A DNA stretch of 64,000 bases from an uncultured Phocaeicola sp. (GCA_958434805.1 CAUBDX010000010.1:1-64000); one strand, 5' to 3'. Counted from the stretch's first letter, positions 26,272-36,307 are shown. The notes: generated from the sequence alone by a model not told the origin. Made by a program: numbers and translations.

Positions 26272-26313
26272 AAGGCTATAAGGCAACCCGTCAGAACGTT
26301 GCCTTATAGCCTT
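26272..26313. terminator. Bidirectional terminator after coaW
   Basis: AAGGCTATAAGGCAAC (26272-26287) pairs perfectly over 16 bp with its complement at 26298-26313. It serves coaW from the left and the minus-strand pseudogene from the right. Confidence 0.75.
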
Positions 26314-26339
26314 AACTTAAATGAATCCTTCTCCTTTTA

Positions 26340-26961
26340 TTATTCTATAAACTTCTTGAATTTCTTATAGTTTTCACGGATGTCCATACAGTAAACATCT
26401 ACGAAAGAATTCAATCCGTCTTTCATTTCTTTCACTACTGTTTTAAAGTTGCCGCTGCATTCCTCATCTACCAAGCCGGTGTCATACAGTTTCTTCAGTT
26501 CAGGCAACAATTCTTCTGCATGCAAGTCCAGTATAAAACCGGTTATCATTCCTATAAGCGAGCCGTCGCAGCATTGGCGGGTTTCCAGCTTCCCGTCGTA
26601 AAACACAAGTAAAGTCCGGAACCACTCTATGATTTCTGCACGGCGCTCGGGATGTTGAACAGCCAACCAAGTCATCATCTCCGGCACACAGATACGGGCA
26701 TCAGCTCTTCAAAATTCTGTTCGCCTATACTGAAATACCAGTAACTATCTTTCACTCCCAAGCAAAAAGTATCTATCAGATAAACACCCACGGTATAAGT
26801 ATGCTGCGGGTGAAGCCGTACCACACACGCCACGGCTTCTCCACATTCTTGCCAATCGGAAGTTACATAACAGTCACCCAACGGAAGCGTACGAGCCCGC
26901 TGCGAATATACTCTTGAGGAGAACATTGTTTCTGCTCTGCCTGTTTTTTCTTTTTTGCCAT
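26340..26961 (-). pseudogene. Conserved hypothetical gene with two single-base frameshifts
   Basis: Three frames together make one protein of about 206 aa. It begins MAKKKKQAEQKQCSPQEYIR (start 26961), continues RARTLPLGDCYVTSDWQECG in the next frame, then CVPEMMTWLAVQHPERRAEI in the third. One base seems lost near 26900 (in AGCGGG) and one near 26706 (ATGCCCG where ATGGCCCG would keep frame). The middle (TVGVYLIDTFCLGVKDSYWYF) matches a Bacteroidetes family I recall without known function. The C-terminal part is a helical DUF1186-like region. Decay is likely, though assembly error is possible. Viewed singly, the open frames are 26340-26687 and 26675-26971. Confidence 0.6.
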
Positions 26962-27062
26962 ATTCCACCAATTTTATTTATCGATAAACTTTCAGTAAAC
27001 CATCCGTCACTGTTACCAACATTACTCTTGCAAATATACACATTATTTAATACAATACAACA

Positions 27063-27100
27063 CCGCCCGCAAGTCTCAACTATGAGAAACCTGCGGGCGG
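27063..27100 (-). terminator. Terminator of the carAB operon
   Basis: CCGCCCGCA pairs with TGCGGGCGG across a 20-nt loop, 32 bp past the carB stop. T-richness on the minus strand is modest. Confidence 0.55.
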
Positions 27101-27131
27101 ATTATTTTATAACAGACTGAAAAGCGGAGGA

Positions 27132-30100
27132 TTACTTATATTCATCCCAGCTCTTGATGGCAATGTCATCGATGGTCATAGTGCAGAACGCATGGATAAA
27201 GGCACTTGCCAGACGGGCATTCGTTACCAGAGGAATATTCAAATCGACAGCTGCACGGCGGATTTTATATCCGTTATCCAGCTCGCCTTCCGACAAGTCG
27301 CGCGGGATATTCACCACCATATCGATTTCCTTCTTGTGAAGCATATCCAATGCTTGCGGATGTCCTTCTTCACTCGGCCAGAACACACGGGTGTTTTCCA
27401 CTCCGTTCTCGGCAAGGAACTTGGAAGTACCTCCGGTGGCAAAGATATTATAGCCTTTAGCCTTCAGTTCTTGAGCTGCCTTCAGCATTTCTACTTTCTG
27501 CTTCGGAGTTCCGGTTGACATCAGAATATTCTTTTCCGGGATGCGGTAGCCTACTGACAGCATGGATTTCAATACGGCACAAGAAGTGTCTTCGCCGATA
27601 CATCCCACCTCACCGGTACTTGCCATATCTACACCCAATACCGGGTCGGCTTTCTGCAAACGGTTGAATGAGAACTGGCTCGCCTTGATTCCTACATAAT
27701 CAAGCTCAAACAAGTTCTTCTCCGGTTTTTCTACCGGCAATCCCAGCATAACCTTCGTAGCCAGCTCGATGAAGTTTATCTTCAACACTTTACTTACAAA
27801 CGGGAACGAACGGCTGGCGCGGAGGTTACATTCAATTACCTTGATGTCGTTTTCACGGGCAAGGAACTGGATATTAAACGGACCGGAAATGTTCAGTTCT
27901 TTTGCAATCTGACGGCTGATGCGCTTGATGCGGCGAACCGTTTCCACATAAAGTTTCTGCGGCGGAAACTGAATAGTAGCATCACCTGAGTGTACACCGG
28001 CAAACTCAATATGCTCGGAAATGGCATACGCTACAATCTCTCCGTTCTGTGCCACTGCATCCATTTCTACTTCCTTGGCATGCTCAATAAACTGACTTAC
28101 CACCACCGGATGTTTCTTTGATACATTAGCTGCCAGTTGCAGGAAGCGTTCCAGCTCTTCCTGATTAGAACATACATTCATGGCTGCCCCTGAAAGTACA
28201 TACGACGGACGAACCAAAACGGGGAATCCCACCTTTTCTATGAACGCATTGATGTCTTCCATCGAAGTCAGTGCACTCCATTCCGGCTGGTCCACTCCGA
28301 TGCGGTCAAGCATAGCCGAGAACTTATCACGGTCTTCTGCATTGTCAATGCTCTTGGCTGAAGTTCCCAGAATATTGATTTGCTGACCATCCAGACGGAG
28401 AGCCAGGTTATTAGGAATCTGTCCACCGGTAGAGACGATGACACCATGCGGATTTTCCAAGTCGAGAATATCCATGACACGTTCAAAGGTCAGCTCGTCA
28501 AAGTACAGACGGTCACACATATCATAGTCGGTCGATACGGTTTCCGGATTATAGTTAATCATAACCGAGCGGTAACCTTCCTTGCGGATGGTATTCAAAG
28601 CCTGCACGCCACACCAGTCGAACTCAACCGACGAACCGATGCGGTAGGCACCTGAGCCCAATACCACGATACTCTTGCGGTCGCCCAAGTAATGCACATC
28701 ATTCGCTACTCCACTGTAAGTAAGATACAGATAGTTGGTCTGTGCAGGATATTCGGCAGCCAGCGTATCAATTTGTTTTACCACCGGCACGATGCCCTGG
28801 CTCTTACGGTAGTTACGTACTTCAAGGATTCCATCTTCCATATCGCCTTGGTAGCCGATGGCACGCGCAATCTGGAAATCAGAAAATCCCTGACGCTTGG
28901 CTGTATAAAGCAATTCCTTAGGAAGCTGTGCGATTTGTGTATGATTATTTCCCCAACCATGGAGTTCCTTAGAGGTTTCCATGATATTCATCAGTTTATC
29001 GAGAAACCATTTATCAATCTTGGTCAGTTCATGAATCTGGTCAACGGTATAGCCGGCACGCATAGCCTTGGAGATAACAAAAATACGCTTGTCGGTCGGC
29101 TCGCGCAGCGCCTTGTCAATATCTTCAATCACCAGTTCTTTGTTTTCCACGAAGCCGTGCATACCTTGCCCGATCATGCGCAAACCTTTCTGGATGGCTT
29201 CTTCAAACGTACGGCCAATAGCCATTACCTCACCTACCGACTTCATGGAGGAGCCCAGTTCGCGGTCTACTCCGTGGAATTTACCTAAGTCCCAGCGAGG
29301 AATCTTACAAACCACATAATCCAACGCCGGTTCAAAGAAAGCCGAAGTAGTTTTGGTTACCGAGTTTTTCAAGTCGAACAAGCCGTAACCCAAGCCCAAT
29401 TTCGCAGCCACAAAAGCCAGCGGATATCCGGTAGCCTTCGAAGCCAAAGCCGAAGAACGGCTCAAGCGGGCATTCACCTCGATGACACGGTAATCTTCTG
29501 ACTCAGGGTCGAAAGCATACTGCACGTTACACTCACCCACGATGCCGATGTGGCGGATGATACGGATAGCCAGTTCGCGCAGTTTATGATATTCGCTGTT
29601 CGTCAGCGTCTGAGAAGGAGCAATCACGATTGACTCACCGGTATGAATGCCCAGCGGGTCGAAGTTTTCCATATTACATACAGTAATACAGTTGTCGAAG
29701 CGGTCGCGTACCACCTCATATTCCACTTCCTTCCATCCCTTCAGACTTTTTTCTACCAGTACCTGCGGAGAGAAAGAAAACGCTTTTTCAGCCAGCACAT
29801 TCAGTTCTTCTTCATTATCGCAGAAACCGGAACCCAGTCCCCCCAACGCATAAGCAGCACGGATAATAACCGGATAGCCCAGTTCCTTGGCAGCGCGGCG
29901 AGCTTCTTCAATGGTTTCAACAGCCTCACTCTTGATGGTTTTCACGTTGATTTCATCCAGCTTCTGAACAAAGAGTTCACGGTCTTCTGTATCCATGATG
30001 GCCTGCACCGGAGTACCGAGTACCTGTGCATTGTATTTCTCAAATACTCCTGACTTGTAAAGAGCTACCCCACAGTTCAATGCAGTCTGTCCGCCGAATG

Positions 30101-30359
30101 ACAGCAATACCCCGTCCGGACGTTCCTTTGCAATCACTTTCTCCACGAAATAAGGCGTTACGGGCAAGAAGTAGATTTTATCAGCCACTCCTTCCGAAGT
30201 CTGTACGGTGGCAATGTTAGGGTTGATAAGGATGGTTTCAATACCTTCTTCCTTCAAGGCTTTCAGCGCCTGCGAACCAGAGTAATCAAACTCTCCGGCT
30301 TCGCCGATTTTCAAGGCTCCGGAACCAAGCAATAATACTTTCTTTATATTTTCTTTCAT
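27132..30359 (-). CDS. carB: Carbamoyl-phosphate synthase large subunit
   Basis: A 1075-aa protein with the duplicated ATP-grasp layout. The first half phosphorylates bicarbonate (KKVLLLGSGALKIGEAGEFD at the start). The second half starts near 560 (SIVVLGSGAYRIGSSVEFDW). The C-terminal allosteric MGS-like domain begins near 935 (GTPKQKVEMLKAAQELKAKG). It makes carbamoyl phosphate for pyrimidine and arginine synthesis, using ammonia from CarA. It lies 57 bp after carA on the same strand. The gap contains an AGTTTTTAAGTTT repeat. Confidence 0.97.
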   Translation of the reverse strand: MKENIKKVLLLGSGALKIGEAGEFDYSGSQALKALKEEGIETILINPNIATVQTSEGVADKIYFLPVTPYFVEKVIAKERPDGVLLSFGGQTALNCGVALYKSGVFEKYNAQVLGTPVQAIMDTEDRELFVQKLDEINVKTIKSEAVETIEEARRAAKELGYPVIIRAAYALGGLGSGFCDNEEELNVLAEKAFSFSPQVLVEKSLKGWKEVEYEVVRDRFDNCITVCNMENFDPLGIHTGESIVIAPSQTLTNSEYHKLRELAIRIIRHIGIVGECNVQYAFDPESEDYRVIEVNARLSRSSALASKATGYPLAFVAAKLGLGYGLFDLKNSVTKTTSAFFEPALDYVVCKIPRWDLGKFHGVDRELGSSMKSVGEVMAIGRTFEEAIQKGLRMIGQGMHGFVENKELVIEDIDKALREPTDKRIFVISKAMRAGYTVDQIHELTKIDKWFLDKLMNIMETSKELHGWGNNHTQIAQLPKELLYTAKRQGFSDFQIARAIGYQGDMEDGILEVRNYRKSQGIVPVVKQIDTLAAEYPAQTNYLYLTYSGVANDVHYLGDRKSIVVLGSGAYRIGSSVEFDWCGVQALNTIRKEGYRSVMINYNPETVSTDYDMCDRLYFDELTFERVMDILDLENPHGVIVSTGGQIPNNLALRLDGQQINILGTSAKSIDNAEDRDKFSAMLDRIGVDQPEWSALTSMEDINAFIEKVGFPVLVRPSYVLSGAAMNVCSNQEELERFLQLAANVSKKHPVVVSQFIEHAKEVEMDAVAQNGEIVAYAISEHIEFAGVHSGDATIQFPPQKLYVETVRRIKRISRQIAKELNISGPFNIQFLARENDIKVIECNLRASRSFPFVSKVLKINFIELATKVMLGLPVEKPEKNLFELDYVGIKASQFSFNRLQKADPVLGVDMASTGEVGCIGEDTSCAVLKSMLSVGYRIPEKNILMSTGTPKQKVEMLKAAQELKAKGYNIFATGGTSKFLAENGVENTRVFWPSEEGHPQALDMLHKKEIDMVVNIPRDLSEGELDNGYKIRRAAVDLNIPLVTNARLASAFIHAFCTMTIDDIAIKSWDEYK

Positions 30360-30362
30360 GTA

Positions 30363-30402
30363 ATGTCAGTTTTTAAGTTGTTGAGTTTTTAAGTTTTTCA
30401 AG
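30363..30402 (-). repeat. Short AT-rich heptamer-type repeat between carA and carB
   Basis: The plus strand reads GTCAGTTTTTAAGTTGTTGA and continues GTTTTTAAGTTTTTC. The same AGTTT-T-(A/G)-AGTTT wording recurs at 57389-57461, 63756-63793 and 63920-63945. Confidence 0.45.
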
Positions 30403-30416
30403 CGGTTAAATACCGT

Positions 30417-31493
30417 TTAAAGTAATTTCACGAACTCATCAAACAAGAATTCGGTATCAGTAGGTCCGCTGGCAGCTTCCGGATGGAACTGTGCAGAAAA
30501 CCAAGGATTGTTTTTATGGCGGATACCTTCATTCGAGCCATCATTCATATTGATAAACAAAGGTTCCCAATCGGCTCCCAACGTATTATTGTCGACCGCA
30601 TAACCGTGATTCTGTGAGGTAATGAAGCAACGCTCTGTTCCCACCATACGCACCGGCTGGTTATGACTTCGGTGTCCGTATTTCAACTTATATATCTTTG
30701 CACCACCTGCCTTAGAAAGCAACTGGTTACCCATACAGATACCAAAAATAGGAAGTTGCTCGTTCTGCATTGCCTTACGGATGTTTTGCACGGCTGCATC
30801 ACAAGTATCAGGGTCGCCCGGACCGTTCGAAATAAACAGACCGTCGAACGAAAGTGAATTGAAATCGTAATTCCAAGGAACGCGGATGATTTCCACATCT
30901 CGCTTCAGCAGACAGCGGATGATGTTCGATTTCACACCACAATCCACCAGCACTACCTTTTTCTTTCCTTCGCCTTCATTGTAACGAATCACTTCCTTGC
31001 AGGAAACCTTATCCACATAATTCACTCCGGCATAAGCAGCTTCCGGAATATGATCGGGCTCATCATCAAATACAATCTTACCCATCATCACTCCGTGTTC
31101 ACGAAGCACTTTGGTCAGTTCACGCGTATCAATGCCTGTAATGCCCGGAACCTGTTCACGCTTCAGCCAGTCTGCCAAGCTTTCCACTGCATTCCAATGG
31201 CTGTATTGCTCGCTGTAATCGCTGACAATAATAGCCTCAGCGTGGATTTTCTCACTCTCCATGAAAGTGGGAACCCTGTTTTCTTCCACCGTAAACGGAG
31301 GAACACCATAATTACCAACCAATGGATAAGTCAGCGTCATGAGCTGACCTGCATACGAAGGATCGGTCAAACTTTCCGGATAACCAGTCATCGCAGTGTT
31401 AAACACAACTTCACCTGCCACCGGTTTCTCATAACCGAACGACTTGCCATGGAAACGGCTCCCGTCGTCAAGGATTAACGTTACATTTCTCAT
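30417..31493 (-). CDS. carA: Carbamoyl-phosphate synthase small subunit (glutaminase)
   Basis: A 358-aa protein. The N-terminal CPSase domain (LILDDGSRFHGKSFGYEKPV) is followed by a class I glutamine amidotransferase. Its nucleophile cysteine is in FGICMGNQLLS near 245, and its histidine-glutamate pair in QFHPEAASGP near 335. It supplies ammonia to CarB. It heads the carAB operon. The 348-bp region upstream (31494-31841) holds the hairpin at 31631 and no gene. Confidence 0.97.
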   Translation of the reverse strand: MRNVTLILDDGSRFHGKSFGYEKPVAGEVVFNTAMTGYPESLTDPSYAGQLMTLTYPLVGNYGVPPFTVEENRVPTFMESEKIHAEAIIVSDYSEQYSHWNAVESLADWLKREQVPGITGIDTRELTKVLREHGVMMGKIVFDDEPDHIPEAAYAGVNYVDKVSCKEVIRYNEGEGKKKVVLVDCGVKSNIIRCLLKRDVEIIRVPWNYDFNSLSFDGLFISNGPGDPDTCDAAVQNIRKAMQNEQLPIFGICMGNQLLSKAGGAKIYKLKYGHRSHNQPVRMVGTERCFITSQNHGYAVDNNTLGADWEPLFINMNDGSNEGIRHKNNPWFSAQFHPEAASGPTDTEFLFDEFVKLL

Positions 31494-31630
31494 TACCTTA
31501 TATATATACCCTAATATTGTTTTATTAAATAGTCTCGTATTCTCAGTCTGTCTGTCTTAAACTGCAAAGGCTTCTCTTTTTCTGAGATTAGACCGGACAC
31601 ATGAAAAGCTCCGGACTCTACATTATAAAA

Positions 31631-31667
31631 AACACCCGGATTTGCCGAAAAGCAATTCCGGGTGTTT
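31631..31667 (-). terminator. Terminator between the sugar porter and carA
   Basis: AACACCCGGATTTGC (31631-31645) pairs with GCAATTCCGGGTGTT with one mismatch. On the minus strand the stem runs into TTTTTTA, so it fits termination of the porter gene transcript before carA. Confidence 0.65.
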
Positions 31668-31841
31668 ATACTATATCGTATGTCTTTTTTTCTTTTTGTA
31701 AACTATACATTTCTTTCCCAATTATGGCACTTCACAATTCGGGATGCAAATATAAGCATTTTCATAAAAACTACATACTCCCGAAGAAAACTTTCTGTAA
31801 TTTTTGAAAGAATCTTCCTTAAACCTGTTTAAATATGCATT

Positions 31842-33212
31842 TTATTTTTTGCGATTCAACCAAAGCTGATTCATTTCTTCCAAAGTCTTGCCTTTGGTTT
31901 CAGGAACCCATTTCCATACAAACACGGCTGCCGCCAAACAGATAACGCCATAAATGGAATAGGCAAAGAACGGACTGAATTCATACATCACCGGGAAGGT
32001 GGATGAAACCAAATAGTTGAATATCCACTGGAAAGCAACGGCTATGGCAACAGCTTTTCCACGGATGGTGTTCGGGAATATCTCTGAAATCAATACCCAG
32101 CATATAGGTCCCCATGACATCATGAACGATGCAGCGTAAACAATGATACACAGTACCGCAATCATGCCTCCTGCCTGAAGTTCATCGCAGGCAGCTGTTC
32201 CCAATGCACCGAATGCCATGCCTAACGAGCCGATTATCAAAAGAGGTTTTCTTCCGATTTTCTCAACCGTAAAAATGGCAACCAAAGTAAATATAATATT
32301 AACAACACCCATAATGACGGTCTGCATCATGCCATCGCCTCCGCCCCCAATCTTTTCGAAAATACGTGGAGCATAATATAATACGGCGTTGATGCCAATG
32401 GCTTGCTGGAACACGGAAAGAAGGATACCGATTACTATAACGGCAACACCATAGGCGAACAGCTTTTCCGTTTTTTCACCAGTTACCGCCTTTATGTCTG
32501 CCAAAATCTGCACAGCCTTTTCTTTTCCGTTGATACGCTCCAATACGTTCATGGCCTTCTCGTCATTTCCTTCCATCACCAGGTAACGGGGGGTCTTGGG
32601 CACAAAGAACAGCAAAATGCCAAACAAGGCAGCCGGAACGGCTTCGGATACGAACATATAGCGCCAGCCATCGGATACCAGCGTTTCTGCCGGCATACCG
32701 TCTTTTATCAGGTAATTTACAAAATAAACCACCAGCATTCCGAAGATAATGGCAAACTGGTTACAGGATACTAATTTCCCGCGGATTTCAGAAGGAGCTA
32801 TTTCAGCAATATACATCGGGCAGACTGCCGAAGCCAAGCCGACTCCCACCCCACCGATAATACGATACAGATTAAATGTAAGTATCAGTGAAAATGAAGT
32901 GTCTCCTTTTTCGAAGAATAAAAACTCAGGATAATAAGAACCTAAGGCCGAAACAAAGAACAAGGCAGCTGCCAGCCGGAGCGAGTTGCGCCGCCCTAAA
33001 CGGGAAGCGCATATTCCCGATATGGCTCCACCTATCACACATCCTACCAAGGCACTGGAGGCGGTTACACCATGCCAAAAAGAATTAAGTCCCAAATGTT
33101 TCTGCAAAGCCTGTTCGGCTCCCGAAATTACTGCGGTGTCATACCCAAACAACAAACCGCCCAGAATGGCAACGAATACCAAACTTACAAGATACAAATT
33201 AGTGGTTTTCAT
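31842..33212 (-). CDS. Sugar porter family MFS transporter (XylE-like)
   Basis: A 456-aa protein with 12 predicted membrane helices. Sugar-porter signatures are present: GGLLFGYDTAVISGA in helix 1, SRLGRRNSLR in loop 2-3, IAPSEIRGKL near 140, VPKTPRYLVM at the central loop, and PETKGKTLEEMNQLW at the C-terminus. It is probably a proton-coupled importer of a pentose or hexose in the inner membrane. Xylose is a guess by similarity to XylE. It stands alone; the divergent AraC-type gene downstream of its promoter region may regulate it. Confidence 0.88.
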   Translation of the reverse strand: MKTTNLYLVSLVFVAILGGLLFGYDTAVISGAEQALQKHLGLNSFWHGVTASSALVGCVIGGAISGICASRLGRRNSLRLAAALFFVSALGSYYPEFLFFEKGDTSFSLILTFNLYRIIGGVGVGLASAVCPMYIAEIAPSEIRGKLVSCNQFAIIFGMLVVYFVNYLIKDGMPAETLVSDGWRYMFVSEAVPAALFGILLFFVPKTPRYLVMEGNDEKAMNVLERINGKEKAVQILADIKAVTGEKTEKLFAYGVAVIVIGILLSVFQQAIGINAVLYYAPRIFEKIGGGGDGMMQTVIMGVVNIIFTLVAIFTVEKIGRKPLLIIGSLGMAFGALGTAACDELQAGGMIAVLCIIVYAASFMMSWGPICWVLISEIFPNTIRGKAVAIAVAFQWIFNYLVSSTFPVMYEFSPFFAYSIYGVICLAAAVFVWKWVPETKGKTLEEMNQLWLNRKK

Positions 33213-33580
33213 TATATTAAACTTATAGTTTTCGTACTAACGACGAAAATACAAAATACAATCATATGCCGTATTTTTTCTTAAGTCTTTTTCACATAAT
33301 AGCAAAGATTTCTCTACGGAAGCCACTTTTTTCTTTCCCTGCCTGTTCTTTTGAACCCCACCGGCATACACCGGTTTTCCATCACCATCGCCTACCGTCA
33401 ACACCCCGTCCGGCATTCGGCAATTCTTCCTCCCGGATATAGGAATCAAGTTCGTTTACAAGGGTATCACATCTGGCTTATCCCCTGAAAGGCAACAAAA
33501 AAAACAAACAATTCAATGTTTGGAATATAAAAACAAATACACTATATTTGCCTTCCGTAATCAAAAAAAAGAGACAAAGC
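33213..33580. other. Intergenic region with possible gene relic
   Basis: This is the 368-bp gap between the divergent porter and AraC-type genes. It holds the AraC promoter (33519-33550). The minus strand at 33237-33449 has an open frame with DTLVNELDSYIREEELPNAG in a neighbouring frame, which looks protein-like but matches nothing I know. A decayed gene is possible. Confidence 0.3.
33519..33550 (+). promoter_or_regulatory. Consensus Bacteroides promoter for the AraC-type gene
   Basis: TTTG (33519-33522), a 20-bp spacer and TATATTTG (33543-33550) match the Bacteroides consensus exactly. The transcript would start near 33556, which rules out the in-frame ATG at 33548 as start codon. Confidence 0.75.
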
Positions 33581-34438
33581 ATGCCCATGAAAAAACTTGA
33601 AAAATCAGATCTAATTCCCGCAGGAGCCGACATGATGGCCGGAATAGACCTGTATGGTAAATTCAAGCAGCTATTCAAGTTTCCCATACCCTCTCCGGGA
33701 TGCATTTTTTTGTTGTGCGTCAGAGGTACCTGTACACTGACCATTCATCTTACCCAGTATCAGATGAAGGCCAATTCGATTGCGATTATTTTCCCCGACC
33801 TTTATGTCCAACTCACCGAACAAAGTCCGGATTGCCGTTTCATTTTTGTAGGATTCTCACAAAAACTCATCCGCAGTTCCCGTCTGTTTTCACACACCAT
33901 TGAATATACTCCGTATATATTCGAAAAGCCGGTATTAAAGCTGGAACCACCGATGGCAGAAATCTTCTACAACACATTTATGCTCCAAATCAAATCATTG
34001 AGATATGGAAACGGATTCATGAGTGAAACCCAGATGAGCCTGGCATACAGCATGCTTATCCTGAATCTGGGATATATTTATAAACAAAAGCCGAATCTTG
34101 AACCAGCCCGGTATAACCGCAACCAAGAAATCGTAAAAGAACTGGTGCGCATCGTTATCCAATATTACAAAACAGAACGAAACGTTTCTTTTTATGCCGA
34201 GAAGATGCACCTTTCTCCACAGCACTTGAGTACTACCATAAAAAAAATAACCGGTAAAACTCTAACCGACATCATTTCCTCATTCATCATCCATGACGCA
34301 CAAGCCAAGCTGCGCTCTACTGAAATGACCATTCAGGAAATTGCTTATTCGCTGAACTTTCCGGACATTTCTTTCTTTGGAAAGTACTTCAAGCGATATA
34401 CGGGAATGTCGCCTAAACAATATAGAAACACACACTGA
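33581..34438 (+). CDS. AraC-family transcriptional regulator
   Basis: A 285-aa protein with an N-terminal cupin-like sensing domain (about 1-160) and a C-terminal AraC double helix-turn-helix. The latter runs from KTERNVSFYAEKMHLSPQHL to the signature IQEIAYSLNFPDISFFGKYF and RYTGMSPKQYRN. ATG 33581 or 33587 are both possible; the promoter excludes 33548. It may control the divergent sugar porter, which is inferred from position. Confidence 0.85.
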   Translation: MPMKKLEKSDLIPAGADMMAGIDLYGKFKQLFKFPIPSPGCIFLLCVRGTCTLTIHLTQYQMKANSIAIIFPDLYVQLTEQSPDCRFIFVGFSQKLIRSSRLFSHTIEYTPYIFEKPVLKLEPPMAEIFYNTFMLQIKSLRYGNGFMSETQMSLAYSMLILNLGYIYKQKPNLEPARYNRNQEIVKELVRIVIQYYKTERNVSFYAEKMHLSPQHLSTTIKKITGKTLTDIISSFIIHDAQAKLRSTEMTIQEIAYSLNFPDISFFGKYFKRYTGMSPKQYRNTH

Positions 34439-34440
34439 AA

Positions 34441-34478
34441 AAACGACCTTGCGCTTCGTGAAAAACGCAAGGTCGTTT
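34441..34478 (+). terminator. Terminator after the AraC-type gene
   Basis: AAACGACCTTGCG (34441-34453) pairs perfectly with CGCAAGGTCGTTT (34466-34478). It lies 2 bp past the stop codon. The T-run is weak. Confidence 0.65.
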
Positions 34479-34536
34479 CCGTTTAAACGCCCGGACAATT
34501 CAGTTGAAACATCAAGGCGTATTCTATCCCCTCAGT

Positions 34537-35187
34537 TCACCTGTGAAGTGCAACCTTAAGCGACTCTTTACATAGCCCGTTTAAACCACATTCAGCGCAT
34601 TTAGGCGAACGGGCTGTACAAATATAACGCCCGTGAAGAATCAGCCAATGATGTGCCTTGGCTACCTGACTTTCAGGAATATATTTCACCAAATACTTTT
34701 CAGTAGCCAAGGGGGTCTTACAAGTAGACGGCACCAGACCGATGCGGTGGCTCACCCGGAACACATGCGTATCAACCGCCATAGCCGCCTTGTTAAACAC
34801 CACGCTCTGAATGACATTCGCCGTTTTACGCCCCACCCCGGGAAGCTTTACCAACTGCTCTAACGTATCGGGCACTTCACTCTGAAAATCACTTACCAGC
34901 ATTTTTGCCATGCCCACCAAATGACGAGCCTTGTTATTAGGATAGCTCACACTGCGAATATACTCAAAAACCACTTCAGGTGTGGCCGATGCCAAAATTT
35001 CGGGAGCCGGAAAAGCCTCGAATAAAGCCGGAGTCACCATATTGACCCGCTTATCGGTACACTGGGCACTTAAAATAACAGCCACCAACAGCTGATATGG
35101 ATTTTCATAATGAAGTTCGGTTTCAGCTATCGGCATCGCCTCCTGAAAATATTCAATCACCTTGGCATATAAATCTCGCTTTTTCAT
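34537..35187 (-). CDS. nth: Endonuclease III (DNA glycosylase/AP lyase)
   Basis: A 216-aa protein. The helix-hairpin-helix LPGVGRKTANVI carries the catalytic lysine (about 120), and the aspartate is in AVDTHVFRV (about 138). The C-terminal 4Fe-4S cluster ligands are in CTARSPKCAECGLNGLC with the family spacing C-x6-C-x2-C-x5-C. It removes oxidised pyrimidines in base-excision repair. It starts 12 bp after the corA stop, so the two may be cotranscribed. Confidence 0.95.
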   Translation of the reverse strand: MKKRDLYAKVIEYFQEAMPIAETELHYENPYQLLVAVILSAQCTDKRVNMVTPALFEAFPAPEILASATPEVVFEYIRSVSYPNNKARHLVGMAKMLVSDFQSEVPDTLEQLVKLPGVGRKTANVIQSVVFNKAAMAVDTHVFRVSHRIGLVPSTCKTPLATEKYLVKYIPESQVAKAHHWLILHGRYICTARSPKCAECGLNGLCKESLKVALHR

Positions 35188-35199
35188 CGTTCTTTTCTA

Positions 35200-36240
35200 T
35201 TAATACCATTTCTTACGTTTAAAATACACATAAGCTCCCAGCCCCAGTACCAGCATCAATATCCATGCAAAAAGATAACCGTGTTTCCATGTCAACTCAG
35301 GCATCCACTGAAAATTCATGCCCCAAATGCCTGCCAGAAAAGTCAGTGGAATAAAAATGGTGGAAACCACCGTCAGCTGTTTCATGATATTGTTCATCCG
35401 CTGGTCATTATTCGACAAATAAAGGTCTACCAACGCTACAATCATATCCCTACAGCCGTCGAGTGTCTGCAAGACAAACTGAAGATGGTCATTCACATCA
35501 CTGAAAAACGGACGGTTTTCTTCATGCAGCAAAACATTATCCATATGGAAGAGCTTGCTGAACTGTTCTTTCAAGGGAATAATGCTCTTTTTTATCAACC
35601 GTACGTTACGCCGGTAAGGCTGTATCTCCTCCAGACTTGAACCCGACAGTTTTTCCTGTGAAAGAAGTGCTTCTTCGAGGTCTTCTAATTCATCTTCCTG
35701 CTTTGACAAGATCGATATAAAGCTTACCATCACACTATTCAGTATCACACTAAGCAAAAAATCAGACTGCCGGTTGCGTACTTTCAATACATTGTTTTTT
35801 ATAGCCCCGTGTATTTCATTCAAAAAATCGGTTTCGCGCTCAAGAAACGTCAGAACAAAATGCTTGCCTTGGATAATACAAAACTGCTGAGGAGAATAGA
35901 CATTCTCTCCATCGGGAACCAGCTGCTTCAAAATAACCACATTATAAGCCTCATGCTCTTCAATCTTAGTCAAATGCTTGGAGTTTAAGATGTCTTGCGT
36001 GGTCAGGAAGTCTATGCCGAAATAACGGCATACCTGCTCCACCATCCCTGCATTCTGCAGCCCGTGAACTTGTACCCAGTTAATGCACTCCTCGTCTAAA
36101 TGAGACACTAACTCATCCATACTCTTGGCAGCATAAAAGTCTGCCTTCTCTGCATTATAAGTGCAAAGATGCAAATGAGTAGGTGTCTTGCTTGCCCCAA
36201 TATAACTGAACTGCTCGCTCAACAAGTTATTCTGTGCCAT
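35200..36240 (-). CDS. corA: CorA-type magnesium/cobalt transporter
   Basis: A 346-aa protein with a large cytoplasmic alpha/beta and coiled N-terminal domain and two C-terminal membrane helices. The pore signature GMNFQWMPEL follows the first helix (FIPLTFLAGIWGMNF). It forms pentameric divalent-cation channels in the inner membrane. nth follows after 12 bp. A strong plus-strand promoter lies immediately upstream for the divergent yhhQ gene. Confidence 0.93.
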   Translation of the reverse strand: MAQNNLLSEQFSYIGASKTPTHLHLCTYNAEKADFYAAKSMDELVSHLDEECINWVQVHGLQNAGMVEQVCRYFGIDFLTTQDILNSKHLTKIEEHEAYNVVILKQLVPDGENVYSPQQFCIIQGKHFVLTFLERETDFLNEIHGAIKNNVLKVRNRQSDFLLSVILNSVMVSFISILSKQEDELEDLEEALLSQEKLSGSSLEEIQPYRRNVRLIKKSIIPLKEQFSKLFHMDNVLLHEENRPFFSDVNDHLQFVLQTLDGCRDMIVALVDLYLSNNDQRMNNIMKQLTVVSTIFIPLTFLAGIWGMNFQWMPELTWKHGYLFAWILMLVLGLGAYVYFKRKKWY

Positions 36241-36276
36241 ATTTTCAAAATCAAATTACACAAATATACAAGTTTC

Positions 36277-36307
36277 TTTGTTATCCGACAAATTCTGTCT
36301 ATCTTTG
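36277..36307 (+). promoter_or_regulatory. Consensus promoter for the queuosine gene group
   Basis: TTTG (36277-36280), a 19-bp spacer and TATCTTTG (36300-36307) match the Bacteroides consensus. The leader to ATG 36386 is about 70 nt. I looked for a preQ1 riboswitch there and did not recognise one. Confidence 0.7.

Noticed and set aside
28692..29288. 198-codon plus-strand frame inside carB
   Set aside because: It is antisense to conserved carbamoyl-phosphate synthase sequence, with no domain of its own.
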